Source of the DNA: Puccinia triticina
Lineage: Eukaryota; Basidiomycota; Pucciniomycetes; Pucciniales; Pucciniaceae
Assembly (NCBI RefSeq): GCF_026914185.1
Contig: NC_070567.1
Span: 3,994,001-4,058,000 of the forward strand
Direction of reading: 5' to 3'
DNA length: 64,000 bases
A model generated the notes under the pieces. That model was not told the origin of the DNA. It saw nothing but the letters and a program-made list of their open reading frames with translations, and searched no databases. The position numbers and the translations under genes are program-made. Shown one piece after another: positions 10,262 through 21,305 of the stretch. Position 1 is the first letter of the stretch. Each line of letters begins with the position of its first letter.

Positions 10262-12446
10262 GGCCCTGTTTGGCAGCGTCATATTACGCAGCGTAATGTT
10301 CAAAATGCAATACCATTACGTATTGTAAAAAACATTTTTTTACAATACACCACGGGCGCATAATTTTCAAAGTTCGTCGTCGAACCGCCCAAGGCAATAA
10401 TTTGACATCAACTCGCCGCAGCTACGGCAAAAAGAGGTCCCAGTGAGGCAAGACCGCCAATCACCATCTCCCGACGGGGTAAGGCTAGCCTTCCACACAG
10501 CAGACCTCCTAGCCCCGTCGGGCACGAGTTGCCATCGATGAGCCGGCAATCCCACCATGTTACGACGGTGCTGCAAGACTGTGCTGGCTCACCGTCAAAA
10601 ACAAAATGCCCTGTATTCGTCCCGGCAAGAATACCACCCAGCCACGGGCATGGCATCACAACACAGCCCCATCACAGACATGGCTACCCGCCACGCAGTT
10701 ATGTACATAGATACATTTTTTATTTCTAGTGGTTGTCATATTTCATAAATCATCAGATTTGATATCCTATTTTTCTAATTTGTGTTCGGTTACAAAAAAA
10801 AGTCACATATATATGTGTAGATAGAATTCTGTCAAGTTAGATACTAAGTTAGACACTTCAAAGAAAGGAGGAGGAGGATGGATAGCTTTCTCAAGTCGGT
10901 TGGAATTGTACGAGGGTCGACGCTGAAACTGCTCCAACTAATGAAGAAGCTAGTGGAAGACAGTCGGGGCCAACTGACGCGCAGGATGGGGGACGGCAAG
11001 CGAGCAGGTGGGGGAGAAGCCGGCCAAGAAGATTATCGAGGAGCGTGCGGAGGCTGGAGGGGACCTGACGCCGGGGGAGAAAGCTGACCGGCCGGCGCCG
11101 CCGAGCTCATGCTCCGGAACCCTGGCGCACAAAGAATTAGACCCAAGCCAGCCTTTGAAAGTGTCGTCGGAGGACGAGCTGGCGTTGATCCCGTTGGCGG
11201 ACGACAGTGAGGCGCGGATCGTGACCTTCCGCTCCTTGTGGTTGGCTTCATTGTCGCTATCTTGGGCGCCTCGGTCACTCAGGTATATAAGCTCTCACTC
11301 TCCCTCACACACCCTCCCAATTTTCTTGATGACTTAGGTGTTGTCAAACACCTGTTTTTTTCAGCTCTTCTTGTTCAAGCCGGTCCACATGCGTCTCCAG
11401 CCCGCCTTCCTCCAAGTGCATCCAATCCCCGCAGATGATGAGTGCTGGAGTTTGAAGAAAATTTGATGTGGGTTGCGGATTAGCGTGTCAGCAATGATCT
11501 TGTTTGCATTATCAAAGTGTCACCAAGAGGCCAAACTTTTCGGCTCTGCGGGTGGCGGGTGGTCAGTTTGCATAAATTGAGCTTGGTCCTTTGGCCACAG
11601 GGGCTACTCCCTTCTCTCAGCTTGATGTGGACATAATTCAGCCACCCACCGAGCTTGGAGTCATGGTGAAGATGGTGAAAATGCTGCTCTGCCTCCCGGC
11701 GAGGCTCTGCTCTCAATCTATATATGGTTTCCAAATTTCTAACCCCCCTGTACAGAGCTCTTGTATGTCTCTTTTCTTTCTGCGCTTTCACCTTCACTTT
11801 TGTGTATTTTGTTTTGTTGTGTGTGTTTTTCCGGGTAGATTGTTACCTACCCCGGATGTGTGCGCAATAAACAATGACTCTAACATTTCTCACGGTCATT
11901 GGTGGCATTGTGCGTTGCACATTGCGCCCCGCTACCGCAAGCAAGCAGGCAATACCTGCCAGTTTCATCTTGCCGCAGACGGTTGCACGCGGTAGTTGTG
12001 GTGGGGTGCCGTACATGTGGCGTGCAATTTTTTGGCCGTGTGGTTTATGAGCCACTGTGTATTGGCCGTCTGTTCTGGCCACTCCGTTTGGTGGACGTGC
12101 TGCGAGCAGCCGACTAACGTCGGCTGCTTCTGTCTGGTGACATGGGGTTTGGACGGCGGATTGGGCAAGGGGGTGGAAGACGGCTTCATGAAGCCGTTGT
12201 GGGGCCTGGCATGGGGCCCGTGACTGGGCCGTATGTTGTTGCGGGGAAGGTCCTGTCGTGAGACGTAAGGATCAGCCCGTCCCCAGACGTTCTAGTGCAC
12301 CCGGGGTGTAGTCTTTTGAAAGTAAGCTTTCATAAAGCCTGATTGTTCACTTCCAAAAGATCAGGCCCAAAAATGATGTTTTACATAATGTAAAGGGGCA
12401 TGCCCCAATTATTTATTGCGTAATAATGACGCTGCCAAACAGGGCC
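10262..12446. mobile_element. 2.2-kb DNA transposon with GGCCCTGTTTGGC termini, non-autonomous
   Basis: The left end GGCCCTGTTTGGCAGCGTCA and the right end (inverted) match over about 20 bp, then continue with imperfect similarity (ATTACGC and a TTAC..TTGTAAAA region) for about 70 bp. No transposase is visible. The terminal word resembles the 161-bp element at 24875, whose duplication is TAA, so a PIF/Harbinger-like affiliation is my inference. A clean target duplication is not evident: the flanks read GAAGAGA and GAAGATA, 6 of 7 identical. The interior contains an oligopeptide-transporter-like gene fragment. The right end coincides with the start of the target duplication of the MULE next door. 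Confidence 0.65.
11008..11458 (+). pseudogene. Captured fragment resembling the N-terminus of an oligopeptide transporter
   Basis: An acidic lead-in (about 11100-11215) is followed by DDSEARIVTFRS, then by a hydrophobic helix VVGFIVAILGASVTQ reached only after a 1-bp shift near 11235. There is then a plausible 82-bp intron (11283-11364, GT..CAG), and a next exon reads LFLFKPVHMRLQPAFLQ. Order and spacing resemble the first membrane helix of OPT-family transporters, whose helix ends in an asparagine/threonine-Q-F/L motif. The fragment sits wholly inside the TIRs of the 10262-12446 element, so it looks like a host gene piece picked up by a transposon. It could instead be another membrane protein fragment. 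It is frameshifted and lacks the remaining helices. Confidence 0.45.
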
Positions 12447-12453
12447 GAAGATA

Positions 12454-12586
12454 GGGAGTTGAAAAATCGACTCCCAGGAATTAATAAATTGACTCCCAAA
12501 AGTCGTTTATGTCGCGCAGACCTTCCCGGGACGTCTCCCCTGGGTCCGCGCGACCTTGCGCGGCCCCTAAAGCATTTTGGGAGTCG
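12454..12586 (+). repeat. MULE left terminal inverted repeat
   Basis: The repeat pairs with 18334-18466. It contains the GGGAGTCG/CGACTCCC word at 12454 (as GGGAGTTG), 12468, about 12489 and 12579, the inner ones about 21-22 bp apart, plus a GC-rich centre. It is preceded by target duplication copy one, 12446-12453. Confidence 0.9.
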
Positions 12587-13690
12587 GAATATTAATTCCG
12601 ACGGCCAGGCTGGGAGTCGATTAATTAATTTCATTAATTAATCAAGATTATTTTTTCGGACCCCCCACCAGGGAGTCGGAATACTAATTCCCCGCTTCAA
12701 AGCGGGAGTCGACCCCCTAAAGCCATCCCGGGGGAGTCGACGTGGATCTCGCGCACCCACAACCGTGCACGCTGACTCCCAGATTGAACCGCCAACCCGA
12801 CTAGACGAGACGACTAGCCTCAATCAATTGATCCCCCCGAACGTACGCTCACCGCACGCCTATCTAGACAATCTAGACGCTCAGAATGTCGCAAAACGCG
12901 CTCCCCCTCACGGAAATAGCCTCCCCGGCCTCTTACTCGCACTCGGACGCGAACTTGGACCCGGATCTGCTCAAACTGACCCAAGAACTCCTAGCCCAAA
13001 AAAATGACGATGAAGATAAAGAAAGTGAAGAAAAAGAAGACTCTGAAGATGATGATCAAATTAAAGAGAAAGAAGAAACTCAAGATCAAATTTATAATGA
13101 GTTAAAAGCTGAAATATTGTTAGAATCTTGTTTAGATATCCTTGAAAAAACTAGTGAAAGTTGTACATTAGATGAAACCCCTGCTAGAAATGAAAAAAAC
13201 CGCGAAAAATGAAGAAAAACCAAAAAAAATCAAGAAAAAGAAGAAATCAACCAAAAAAAGATCAAAAATCACAAAGAAAAAGCTCAAAAAAATTCTGAGG
13301 ATATATCTGAGAAAACTGAGAAGAGAGACGACAATGAGGAGTACCATACGGACGCAGAAGAAGAAGACGCCAAAGATCCTGCGGCACAATTCGTGGTGAA
13401 TTTCAATGAAGACAAATTTGAGGTTGATCCGGAGACTGGCAATCCCCGTTACACATTTCCCGTGCCTCCCGCTGGTGATTACGCAAATCTGGAGGAGATA
13501 ACCGCTGTGCTAAGAGATGTTGCTGTCCGTCACGGGTATGGCATTGCTACCAGGAGGAGTGTAGCGGGGAAAAGCAAGACCTGGAAGTGTGACAGGTGAG
13601 TTTTTTTGTTATTTTTTGATCTCTTGTGCCAGTGTGCACCTTTCTTTTGCCGCAAAAAACTTCACCTTGCAAATTTTTCACGATTTTTGT

Positions 13691-13828
13691 CCCGACTCCG
13701 GTTTTTTACTTCTTGACTCCCATTTTTAATCTTCCGACTCCCATTTTTTGTTACCCGACTCCCAAAGTTTATTTTCCAACTCCCATGTTTAATTTTCCAA
13801 CTCCCACAATTTTTTTTCAACTCCCATT
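13691..13828 (+). repeat. 21-bp-period CGACTCCC array in transposase intron 1
   Basis: Intron 1 (13596-13876) contains seven copies of (C/T)(G/A)ACTCCC starting near 13693, 13714, 13735, 13756, 13778, 13799 and 13819. Spacing is 20-22 bp with T-rich spacers. The word is the same as in the element's terminal repeats. Orientation is the reverse of the array in intron 2. Confidence 0.9.
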
Positions 13829-15406
13829 GGCTTTAGCTGTGGGCTGATATTATTCATCTATTTTTTTGAATTTTAGGGGCGGGCATCCAGATCAAAATAG
13901 ACGACCTGGCAAAGCGCACGCCAAGACTGAATCAACAAGATTAATCAACTGCCCGTTTGCCGCCGCGGCCTACTTCCAGAAGAAGACCAATGTCTGGAAA
14001 TTATCCATCAAGAACCCGTGTCACAACCATCCGCCGTCCTTGTATGCTGCCGCCCACACTTCAAATAGAAAGCTGACTCTGTCACTGTACAAAGAAATGA
14101 AGAAACTTGGTGAATCTGGCTTGAGACCCGCAGCTATTCTAGAAGCACTCAAGAAGACTCACCCCAACAAAAAAAATTCTAGCAACTGTCAGTATCATCT
14201 ACGCGGCCCGCAGGAAGGCTCAACTAGAATCTCTCCAAGGTCTCAGCCCCGTGGCTCATCTCAACCAAACTTTACGCAACACGGATTTCACCACGGACAA
14301 AAAAGTCAACAATGAAGGCACACTCAAGGCGCTATTCTTTTGTCACGCACAATCTGTCAAATTGCTCACGGCCTACCACCACGTCATCCTTCTTGATTGC
14401 ACGTACAAGACAAACAAATACCGGATGCCCTTGCTGCATGTGTCAGGAATCACCGGCGCGAACAAGACTTTCAGCGTGGCTTTCTGTTTCATGGCTGAGG
14501 AAACCAAAATATTCTACGATTGGGCTCTCAAAGCTTTGCTAGCGGTCTTCAAATCCCACAATATTCCTCTCCCGGCTGTCGTCCTTACTGATTGAGAACA
14601 AGCGCTGATGAACTCCCTCCATGCTACCTTCCCCAACGCCGATCTCATTCTCTGCGCGTGGCATATCCAGAAGAATATCCTCGCCAAAGCCTCAAAATTA
14701 ATCAAGGATCAAGCTCAAGAGAAGGAAATGCTTGGTTATTGGTCAAATTTGGTAAAATTGCGAACTCAGGCTGATTTCCGCTCGTCTTTCAACCGATTCT
14801 CAACAAAATACGGTCCAGCTTTCTAAAAATACGTCACAGAAACCTGGCTCCCTGTTGCGGAGCATTATTCAAACGGTTGGACTCGAAATTTGGCGCATTT
14901 TGACAACCAAACAACATCTTGAATGGAATCGGCCCATGCATTCATCAAGTCTCATCTTCTCGGCCCCCAGCACAGCTTTTCCTCAGTCATTACGCTCATC
15001 AGTAACGCTCTGGAGTCTCAATTCCACGAAATAGCCGCAAAATTCCATCAGCAGAAGATCACAACGCTGCGCTACCTTCCCAAGTTGTTCCACGACTGCC
15101 AAGGCGTTATCACAAATTACGCACTCCGCAAGGCCTTCAACAATTTCTTGGAAGCCAAAAACCTTGGAGAAAAGGATCGGTGCCATGGTGATTATTCGGA
15201 TCGCATGGGGATCCCTTGCAAGCACCAAATTGCTGAAATCATGGCCGCGGGCGAGAGGCTTAGCCCTGGGTTGTTTCATGCCCAATGGCATATTCAGGTG
15301 AGCCACGCTTCTTATTTAATCTTGCGCTCTTTTTTCCTTCTTTGGTCATTTGCGGTCTTGGCGCGCGGAAGCGCGCATTTGCCTTGGGCGTTGTCATTTT
15401 AATTCT

Positions 15407-15499
15407 GGGAGTCGGATTTTTAATTCTGGGAGTCGGGAATTTAATTATGGGAGTCGGGAAATTAATCCTGGGAGTCGGGTGAAAAATCATGGGGGTCGG
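15407..15499 (+). repeat. 21-bp-period GGGAGTCG array in transposase intron 2
   Basis: Intron 2 (15298-15547) holds five copies of GGGAGTCG(G) (the last GGGGGTCG), at 15407, 15428, 15449, 15470 and 15491, exactly 21 bp apart with AT-rich spacers. They are in inverse orientation to the intron 1 copies. Confidence 0.92.
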
Positions 15500-17129
15500 G
15501 AATATTTTGGAGCTAACTCTCACTGTCTGTCCCTCCCTCTGATCTAGAGCATGCGCCCCACCCCAAAACACAAAAGGGAAGAGGCCCTCTCAACCATCGA
15601 CTCCATCAAAGAGAAACTCCTTGCGATGAACCCCGCCCAGCTTGACCTTCAATTGGCCGCAATCAACCACATTCTTGAGGGCACAGGGACCGTAATTGAC
15701 ATCAAGCTGCCAACTGAATCCCAAAAAACGCGCGGAAGACCCAAAGGGGCGCCAAACAAACCCAAAACAACTCGCCGGGACCCGTCTGCCTTTGAACATG
15801 TCTAAAAAAAGCGACAAATTGAAGAGAAACAAGTCCAGAAGAACAAGAAAGCCAAGATTGAACCACAGAAGGCCGCCGCGAAGAAAAAAGAAGATGAAAA
15901 GATGATTGAAGATCAGAAACCAAAGAGAGGACGCCCCCCCCATCAAAAAATCAGTTGCAGAAGAACCATTGAAGAAGAAGGTACTTCCCGCGCGCAAAAG
16001 CAAATCAGCCCCGCCAAAAGAGCCAGAATCATCCCCACCCCCGCCAGAAAAACCTCTAGACAACCCATCGCCGCGGCATCCAACAAAGAAACCTCTAGAA
16101 AAACAGCCCCCGCCAAAAACCCGCCAGCAAAAGCCCGCACCACCAAAAAAGCAGGAAGATGTCTCTGAAGATGAAGAACAACCGGTACCCAAGAGGAAAT
16201 TCCGCCCAATCAAGAAAGCTCACCGGCTCCCTCCATCTCCATCTCCTCCAACGCCAGATGTAACCTCTCCTCCACCGCCAGTTGAACCGGCTCCTGAAGT
16301 CCCCGCTGAGCAAGAACCTCCGGAAATTCCTTCGTTCATTTCGTCCCTTCCAATTTTAATTCAACAAAGTGTCCTGAAGGTCTTAAATGTTGATGCGGAT
16401 GGACACTGTGGATTCCAAGCGGTTGCTTGGGCTTTGGGACGTGGACAGGGCAATTATATGCGGATCCGGGAAGAAATGATTGACGAACTCAAGAACCGCC
16501 GTCAATGGTATATCGACCACAAATTTTTTCACAATATCAACAGCGTAGTGAACTGACTTACTGCAACTCAAGGCCCCGTGGGTAGGAGTAAGTGGATGTC
16601 TTTTCCAACAATGGGTGATGTGATGGCCAACACGTTTGAGACAGCGGTTTTTTACTTCTCCACTGGCTGGTCTCAGACTTTCTTACCACATTTCTGCCCC
16701 CCAAACAATAACCCACCCATCTTCATTGCTCTTGTCGACGATCATTTTGTTCCCCTTGTTATGCAAACCGCCGTCCTCTTTCCTGCTCCCCAGCTTCTTC
16801 GTAAGGATTGGGCTCCCAAAGCTACTCCTGATGCTCTGCGATGGGAGCAAAGGTTTTCTGTCTGTTTTGATTGTATTGTAGGCCGGAAGCTCTTGCAACC
16901 TGTTACACGTTACTAGTTGTATCCAATTTTTATATCTTTTTTAGTTAATTATTTTTAGTTTGTGTTGTCTTTTGGTTTTGCCCATCATATGCATACATGA
17001 ATATTAAAAATTTTATCACTTTCCATTCCTAGAATGTTTATTCCTTTGCTACTTTTTGCGCTAAGGCTATTTTGGCAAAAAAAAGGTCTTTCTTGCCGCC
17101 AAAAGCGCTTTCGCGCAGCGTAGCGCGCG

Positions 17130-17310
17130 CTCTTTTGCGGTGTTAGTGCAATTGCGCGTATCTGCGCTAATGCTACTCTAAAAACTAGAATAGCTTTGCA
17201 CCCTGTGCTCGTAGCGTGAGCGCCAATGTGCGCAATTGCACTAACACTACGCTAAAAAATAGCACATTTGCACAGCCCTGCGCTACACTGACAGCTATGG
17301 TTAGCGTAGC
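17130..17310. repeat. AGCG-rich palindromic patch inside the MULE
   Basis: A perfect 18-bp inverted repeat, GTGTTAGTGCAATTGCGC at 17140-17157 against 17230-17247, is embedded in DNA rich in AGCGC/TAGCG words. Similar composition recurs at 36842-37140 and 58206-58535, the latter being a MITE, so this may be the remnant of a related small element. No target duplication was found. Confidence 0.55.
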
Positions 17311-17409
17311 TGACCCACGGCTGATAGAAGGTGTGCCTGATGTGTAATACCTCCTTGGAGCTTATAATTTTTTCTACGGAGTGTATTCTTATGGCAGAAA
17401 AATATTAGC

Positions 17410-18190
17410 ACCGTAGATAAGGTTTTGGGGGTTTGCCTTAGTAGGAAATCCGCCAAATCCGCCCCCAGCTACAAAGGGTCTCCCTGAGAAGTACTAATGC
17501 CTTGAAGCTTACCATATGTTTTAAAGAGTGTAATCTTACAGATAAAAAATTTTGGGGCCATTTGGAGCACCGTAGATAAGGTTTCGTGGGTTTGCCTTAG
17601 TAGGAAATCCGCCCCCGGCTACACAGGGTCTCCCTGAGGAGTGCTAATGCCTTGAAGCTTACCATATGTTTTAAAGAGTGTAAAATTATAGCCAAAACAA
17701 TTTGGGGCCATTTGGAGCACCATAGATAAGGCTTCGGGGGTTTGCCTTAGTAGGAAATCCGCCAAATCCGCCCCCGGCTACACAGGGTCTCCCTGAGGAG
17801 TACTAATTCCTTGAAGCTTACCATATGTTTTAAAGAGTGTAAACTTATAGCCAAAACAATTTGGGGCCATTTGGAGCACTGTAGATAAGGTTTCGGGGGT
17901 TTGCCTTAGGCCATTTGGAGCACTGTAGATAAGGTTTTGGGGGTTTGCCTTAGTAGGAAATCCGCCAAATCCGCCCCTGGCTACACAGGGTCTCCCTGAG
18001 GAGTACTAATTCCTTGAAGCTTACCATATGTTTTAAAGAGTGTAAACCTATAGCCAAAAAAATTTGGGGCCATTTGGAGCACTGTAGATAAGGTTTCGGG
18101 GGTTTGCCTTAGTAGGAAATCCGCCAAATACGCCCCCGGCTACACAGGGTCTCCCTGAGGAGTACTAATGCCGTGAAGCTCAAAATATTC
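17410..18190 (+). repeat. Subterminal tandem repeat, 150-159-bp unit
   Basis: The marker TTTGCCTTAG recurs at 17432, 17591, 17741, 17900, 17944 and 18103. Full units are 159 bp, and one is 150 bp because it lacks the nine bases GCCAAATCC (or its equivalent). The copy at 17900 is a 44-bp partial duplication. There are about five units in all, lying between the transposase gene and the right TIR. Confidence 0.9.
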
Positions 18191-18333
18191 TCTAAAGAGT
18201 GTATTTATATTGCTGTAAAGTTTTTAGGGCGTTTGGGTACAACAGTGACAAGATATAATTTTTTTTGTATATTCCGTCATTTTTTGTTAAATTAATTTAT
18301 CGACTCCCATCCTCGAGAGGGGAATTAATTAAT

Positions 18334-18466
18334 CGACTCCCAAAATGATTTTGGGGCCGCGCGAGGTCGCGCGGACCCAGGGGAGACGTCCCGAGACGGT
18401 CCGCGCGACATAAACGGCTTTTGGGAGTCGATTTATTAATTCCTGGGAGTCGATTTTTCAACTCCC
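18334..18466 (-). repeat. MULE right terminal inverted repeat
   Basis: This is the inverse of 12454-12586. GGGAGTCG words occur at 18423 and 18445 with CAACTCCC at the tip. It is followed by target duplication copy two, CGAAGATA, at 18467-18474. Confidence 0.9.
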
Positions 18467-18474
18467 CGAAGATA

Positions 18475-21305
18475 TTTGCTATCGGCGGCCCTTAAAATTG
18501 CGAACTCGTTACTCTCACAGCAGCATCACTAAATCAGAATGATCACGGTTATGGATTTGCTTCTCCTGCCATATATCTTGGAAACAAATGATGATCTGGT
18601 AGAGCCCAATAGATTGAGGATGACATGTATGTATGCAGAAGAAAACAAAATCAAGGGAAGTTCGGATGAGTAGGGCGGAGACCAGGCGCCGAGAGTATCC
18701 ACACGCTCGTCGAATCCGGATCGACCCATTCCGCCGCTTCAAACTTGACGGCCTCAGCAACCAGGCTCAACAATGCCTGTGCGTAAGTATCCTATGTCGA
18801 CAAGAAGGTGGTATATTGACAATACCCGCCGAAGTGGATTGAACGAGCGCGATGACCAGTAAGATGACTAGAGCCAGCGGCGATCCAATTCCGTACGAGT
18901 TCTGCATACTGCTGATGATCCGAGTAGCCTTAGGGTTGGGCGAGGGTTGTAGTGGCTTTGCGGATTATGTGGACATGGGCCCAAGAAACACAGGTTAGTT
19001 GGAACTTGTAAGCTATGTCAACAATATTACAAAATGGCTCACGAGATTGAAAAGAATGCCAATGGTCTAAAGTTGATGACTGAGAGGTGATGGAAGAAGC
19101 GATATCCCGCCACAGCTCCACAAACCACCCGGTATTTATGCCCTTCGAAATGTGCCACTCACCACTCCCCCTTCCCATCATGCAGAGAGCTGTAGCAGCA
19201 GGGAAGCATGATTTCGGCATTCATGTGACCGCAGGACATGGTTATTTCCAATGTTGAATTGTTTTTCGTGCTAGAGAGCGCCTGAGAGCGCTCACGAGTT
19301 CATGCATGGACACGCAGACCGTTTGGAAGCTCTTTCCGGCAGATGCCTAACCGGCTTACAACAGCATAAGATTCTGGAACACCAGCAGCACAGTCCGAGA
19401 CGAATCTGTTGTTGGCCTTGTCCAAGAGAATTTTTGCTTGGCCTCCTCTGTCTTGCGAGGCAAGACTCTTGCCTGCAGGTGGTGCGAGGTTTCCGCGAGC
19501 CCTCAATGGAGACGACGGGGATGAGGGAAAAGGCCGGTGCCTTTAGGAACTTTCTGGTTCCAAACATTGGCTTTTGATTGCAAGGTTAGCCAGGAGAGAG
19601 TGTGAGGCTGTTCTCCCTGTAAGTACAAACAGAAAATAGGGAAGACCATTAAGAGAAAGCAGTGAAAAGGTAGAAACTCACCTAGCCAGGGGCCCAGGAG
19701 AGAATGCAAGGCCGTTCTCTGCCGGGCTACGAAAGCTGAGGACGGAGTAGACACCACAGGACCAGTATTTGAGATTTGGTCCTGTTGCAAGGATGGTTTT
19801 TTGGAAAAATAAACTAGGGACAGCTTCAACTTTCCCTATGGCTTGGCTTTGGCTTGTTGGCTTCTGGTCTGCTTGGGCTGTGTCCATGGTGGGGTTGGGG
19901 TTGAAGAGGCAAAGTGGGGATGAACAGGTTCTTGGAGAGGTCTGTGGGGGCTGATATTGGAGTTGGGATTTGCAAGTTTTGGGGGGCGGAGCAATCCAGT
20001 TCATGGTGTTCTGTTTGATTCAATATCTGTGTATCCATGATGTAGATCCTGAAATATGTCATGGTCTGGTCTGTGGAGAGAAATATGAGTCTGGGTTTCT
20101 GGGGGGTGGGGTTTCTGGATCCTATATGGTAGATTGCAGGATGAGGAAGAGGTCTGGATCTGCAGCCTCTCAAACCATGAATGTGTGGTCTCCATGACAT
20201 GGTACATGAAAGACCGGGCTACATCTCATAACATGCAAGCCTGAAATCCAACTCGACTTGGATCTTATACACAAAAATCTCTTTCCAGGCTGGCCAAGGC
20301 TGAAGCCTAAGGCCACATGTTTTTGGATTCTCCTACTGTAGGCCAGGATCTCTCCTACCCATTTCCCTGGGCTTGAGTAGAGCTTGTCCAACATTTGAAC
20401 CCAGAAAATACAGTCTCAACCCTGGGTATCAGCTGGATCTTGGTCTTTCAGGCCAAACAGACTCAAAATGTCAACAATGTATTTGCAAGCTCTCATTTTC
20501 CAATAAACTAGAGACCAAGGCGGCTGCGCCGCTGCAGGGGTCACATTTTGCATCACCACTGCAACAATTTCATTCCCAAACCAAGGGGCAAAAACTCACA
20601 TCTTCCCCAATTTTGCAGAGCTCCTGAGACAGATTCCCTTTCCACGTAAGGTCCACCAATCCCAGGTGATCCAGGAAAGTGTTTGCTCAATCTACTTGTG
20701 TCAAAAGACAAACCTTTGGAAAAAAGGGAGAAAACCATTGATGGACCAAATGGTATACTCGTTCTGACATTCCTTGAGTTGCCAAGATAGTTAAAATTAG
20801 AAAAGAGTGGCAATGACCTGATTCTGATTGAGACATGTTGAGCCACCAAATATAAACATCTATATAAAAAGTGGTGTTTATTATTTTTCCAAGTGTTGAC
20901 CAAGCTGGTCAGAATTTCTTGAAGAAACTGTTCAAAAGAGCAAAGTGAGTGAGTCAGAGACTTACTGACAAAAGGAATAGCAATAACATCCACATGGTTA
21001 GATAATTTGTCAGGAAGAAATTACAAGCTCTAGTTCTTTTGATCAGCGGTTTCCTCATACATGGTGCAAGAAAATATTAGCCAGCGCCTCCATTGTTCTG
21101 AGTGCTTGGCAAGTCGCAGGGAAAAAAATAGGTTCTCCTTTTCTGAAATAGAGAGCAGGCGTGTCCTTGGAGAGAGGGAGAGAGAGGTGGCCGTCCCCTT
21201 TGCCCACCAGTCATGGTAATAATAATAATAAAAACAAAAAAGGCACAAAATCCTGATGAGATCGCATGGTGATATAATTTTCAGCTAAAAAGAAAGAAAG
21301 ACAAG
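18475..21305. other. Non-coding or decayed DNA between MULE and kinase fragment
   Basis: Before the two insertions this DNA was next to 10261, so it is the former far-upstream side of the heparinase-like gene. Several minus-strand frames look weakly gene-like (for example 19300-19506, with AKILLDKANNRFVSDCAAG) but I recognise no domain and cannot join them convincingly. The stretch 19600-21000 shows no coding signal that I trust. Confidence 0.45.
18767..18907 (-). CDS. Short ORF with signal-peptide-like start, unrecognised
   Basis: An ATG at 18907 opens 46 codons on the minus strand. Residues 8-26 are strongly hydrophobic (SPLALVILLVIALVQSTSAG) with a typical signal-peptidase context (STSA-G). 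A second exon could follow a very short intron and read VKFEAAEWVDPDSTSVW, but the intron would be only about 45 bp. It may be a small secreted protein, or the first exon of a gene broken further on. Nothing identifies a family. No expression signal is visible. Confidence 0.25.
   Translation of the reverse strand: MQNSYGIGSPLALVILLVIALVQSTSAGIVNIPPSCRHRILTHRHC

Larger units (their letters stand above)
12886..16916 (+). pseudogene. MULE transposase fused to AT-hooks and an OTU-like cysteine protease
   Basis: Exons are 12886-13595, 13877-15297 and 15548-16916. Exon 1 encodes a long charged leader, then a FAR1/WRKY-GCM-like region (VRHGYGIATRRS..). Exon 2 holds Cys/His residues and the DDE core. 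The first Asp is in LLDCTYKTNKYRMPLL, the second in VVLTD, followed by LCAWHIQKNI, and the Glu in MESAHAFIK; a SWIM finger (GIPCKHQIAE) comes next. Exon 3 has two AT-hook motifs (TRGRPKG, KRGRPP), a proline-rich linker, then DADGHCGFQAVAWALG and, 100 residues on, DDHFVPL, the Asp/Cys and His blocks of OTU deubiquitinases. Lesions: TGA at 13210, 14593, 14920 and 16554; TAA at 14824 and 15803; frameshifts in the A8 run near 14169 and the C8 run near 15934. It is related to plant MULEs that carry a Ulp1 protease, but uses an OTU domain here. Confidence 0.85.
12454..18466 (+). mobile_element. 6.0-kb Mutator-like element (MULE) with 133-bp TIRs and 8-bp target duplication
   Basis: The element begins GGGAGTTGAAAAATCGACTC and ends with the inverse. 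It is flanked by direct copies of CGAAGATA (12446-12453 and 18467-18474). The TIRs agree over 133 bp with about ten differences. Inside lies a MULE-type transposase gene. An 8-bp duplication is slightly shorter than the usual 9-11 bp of MULEs but within the family's range. The right third is non-coding, with an 18-bp perfect inverted repeat and a 150-159-bp tandem array. Internal stop codons and frameshifts make this copy non-autonomous at present, though its ends look intact enough to be mobilised in trans. Confidence 0.9.
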
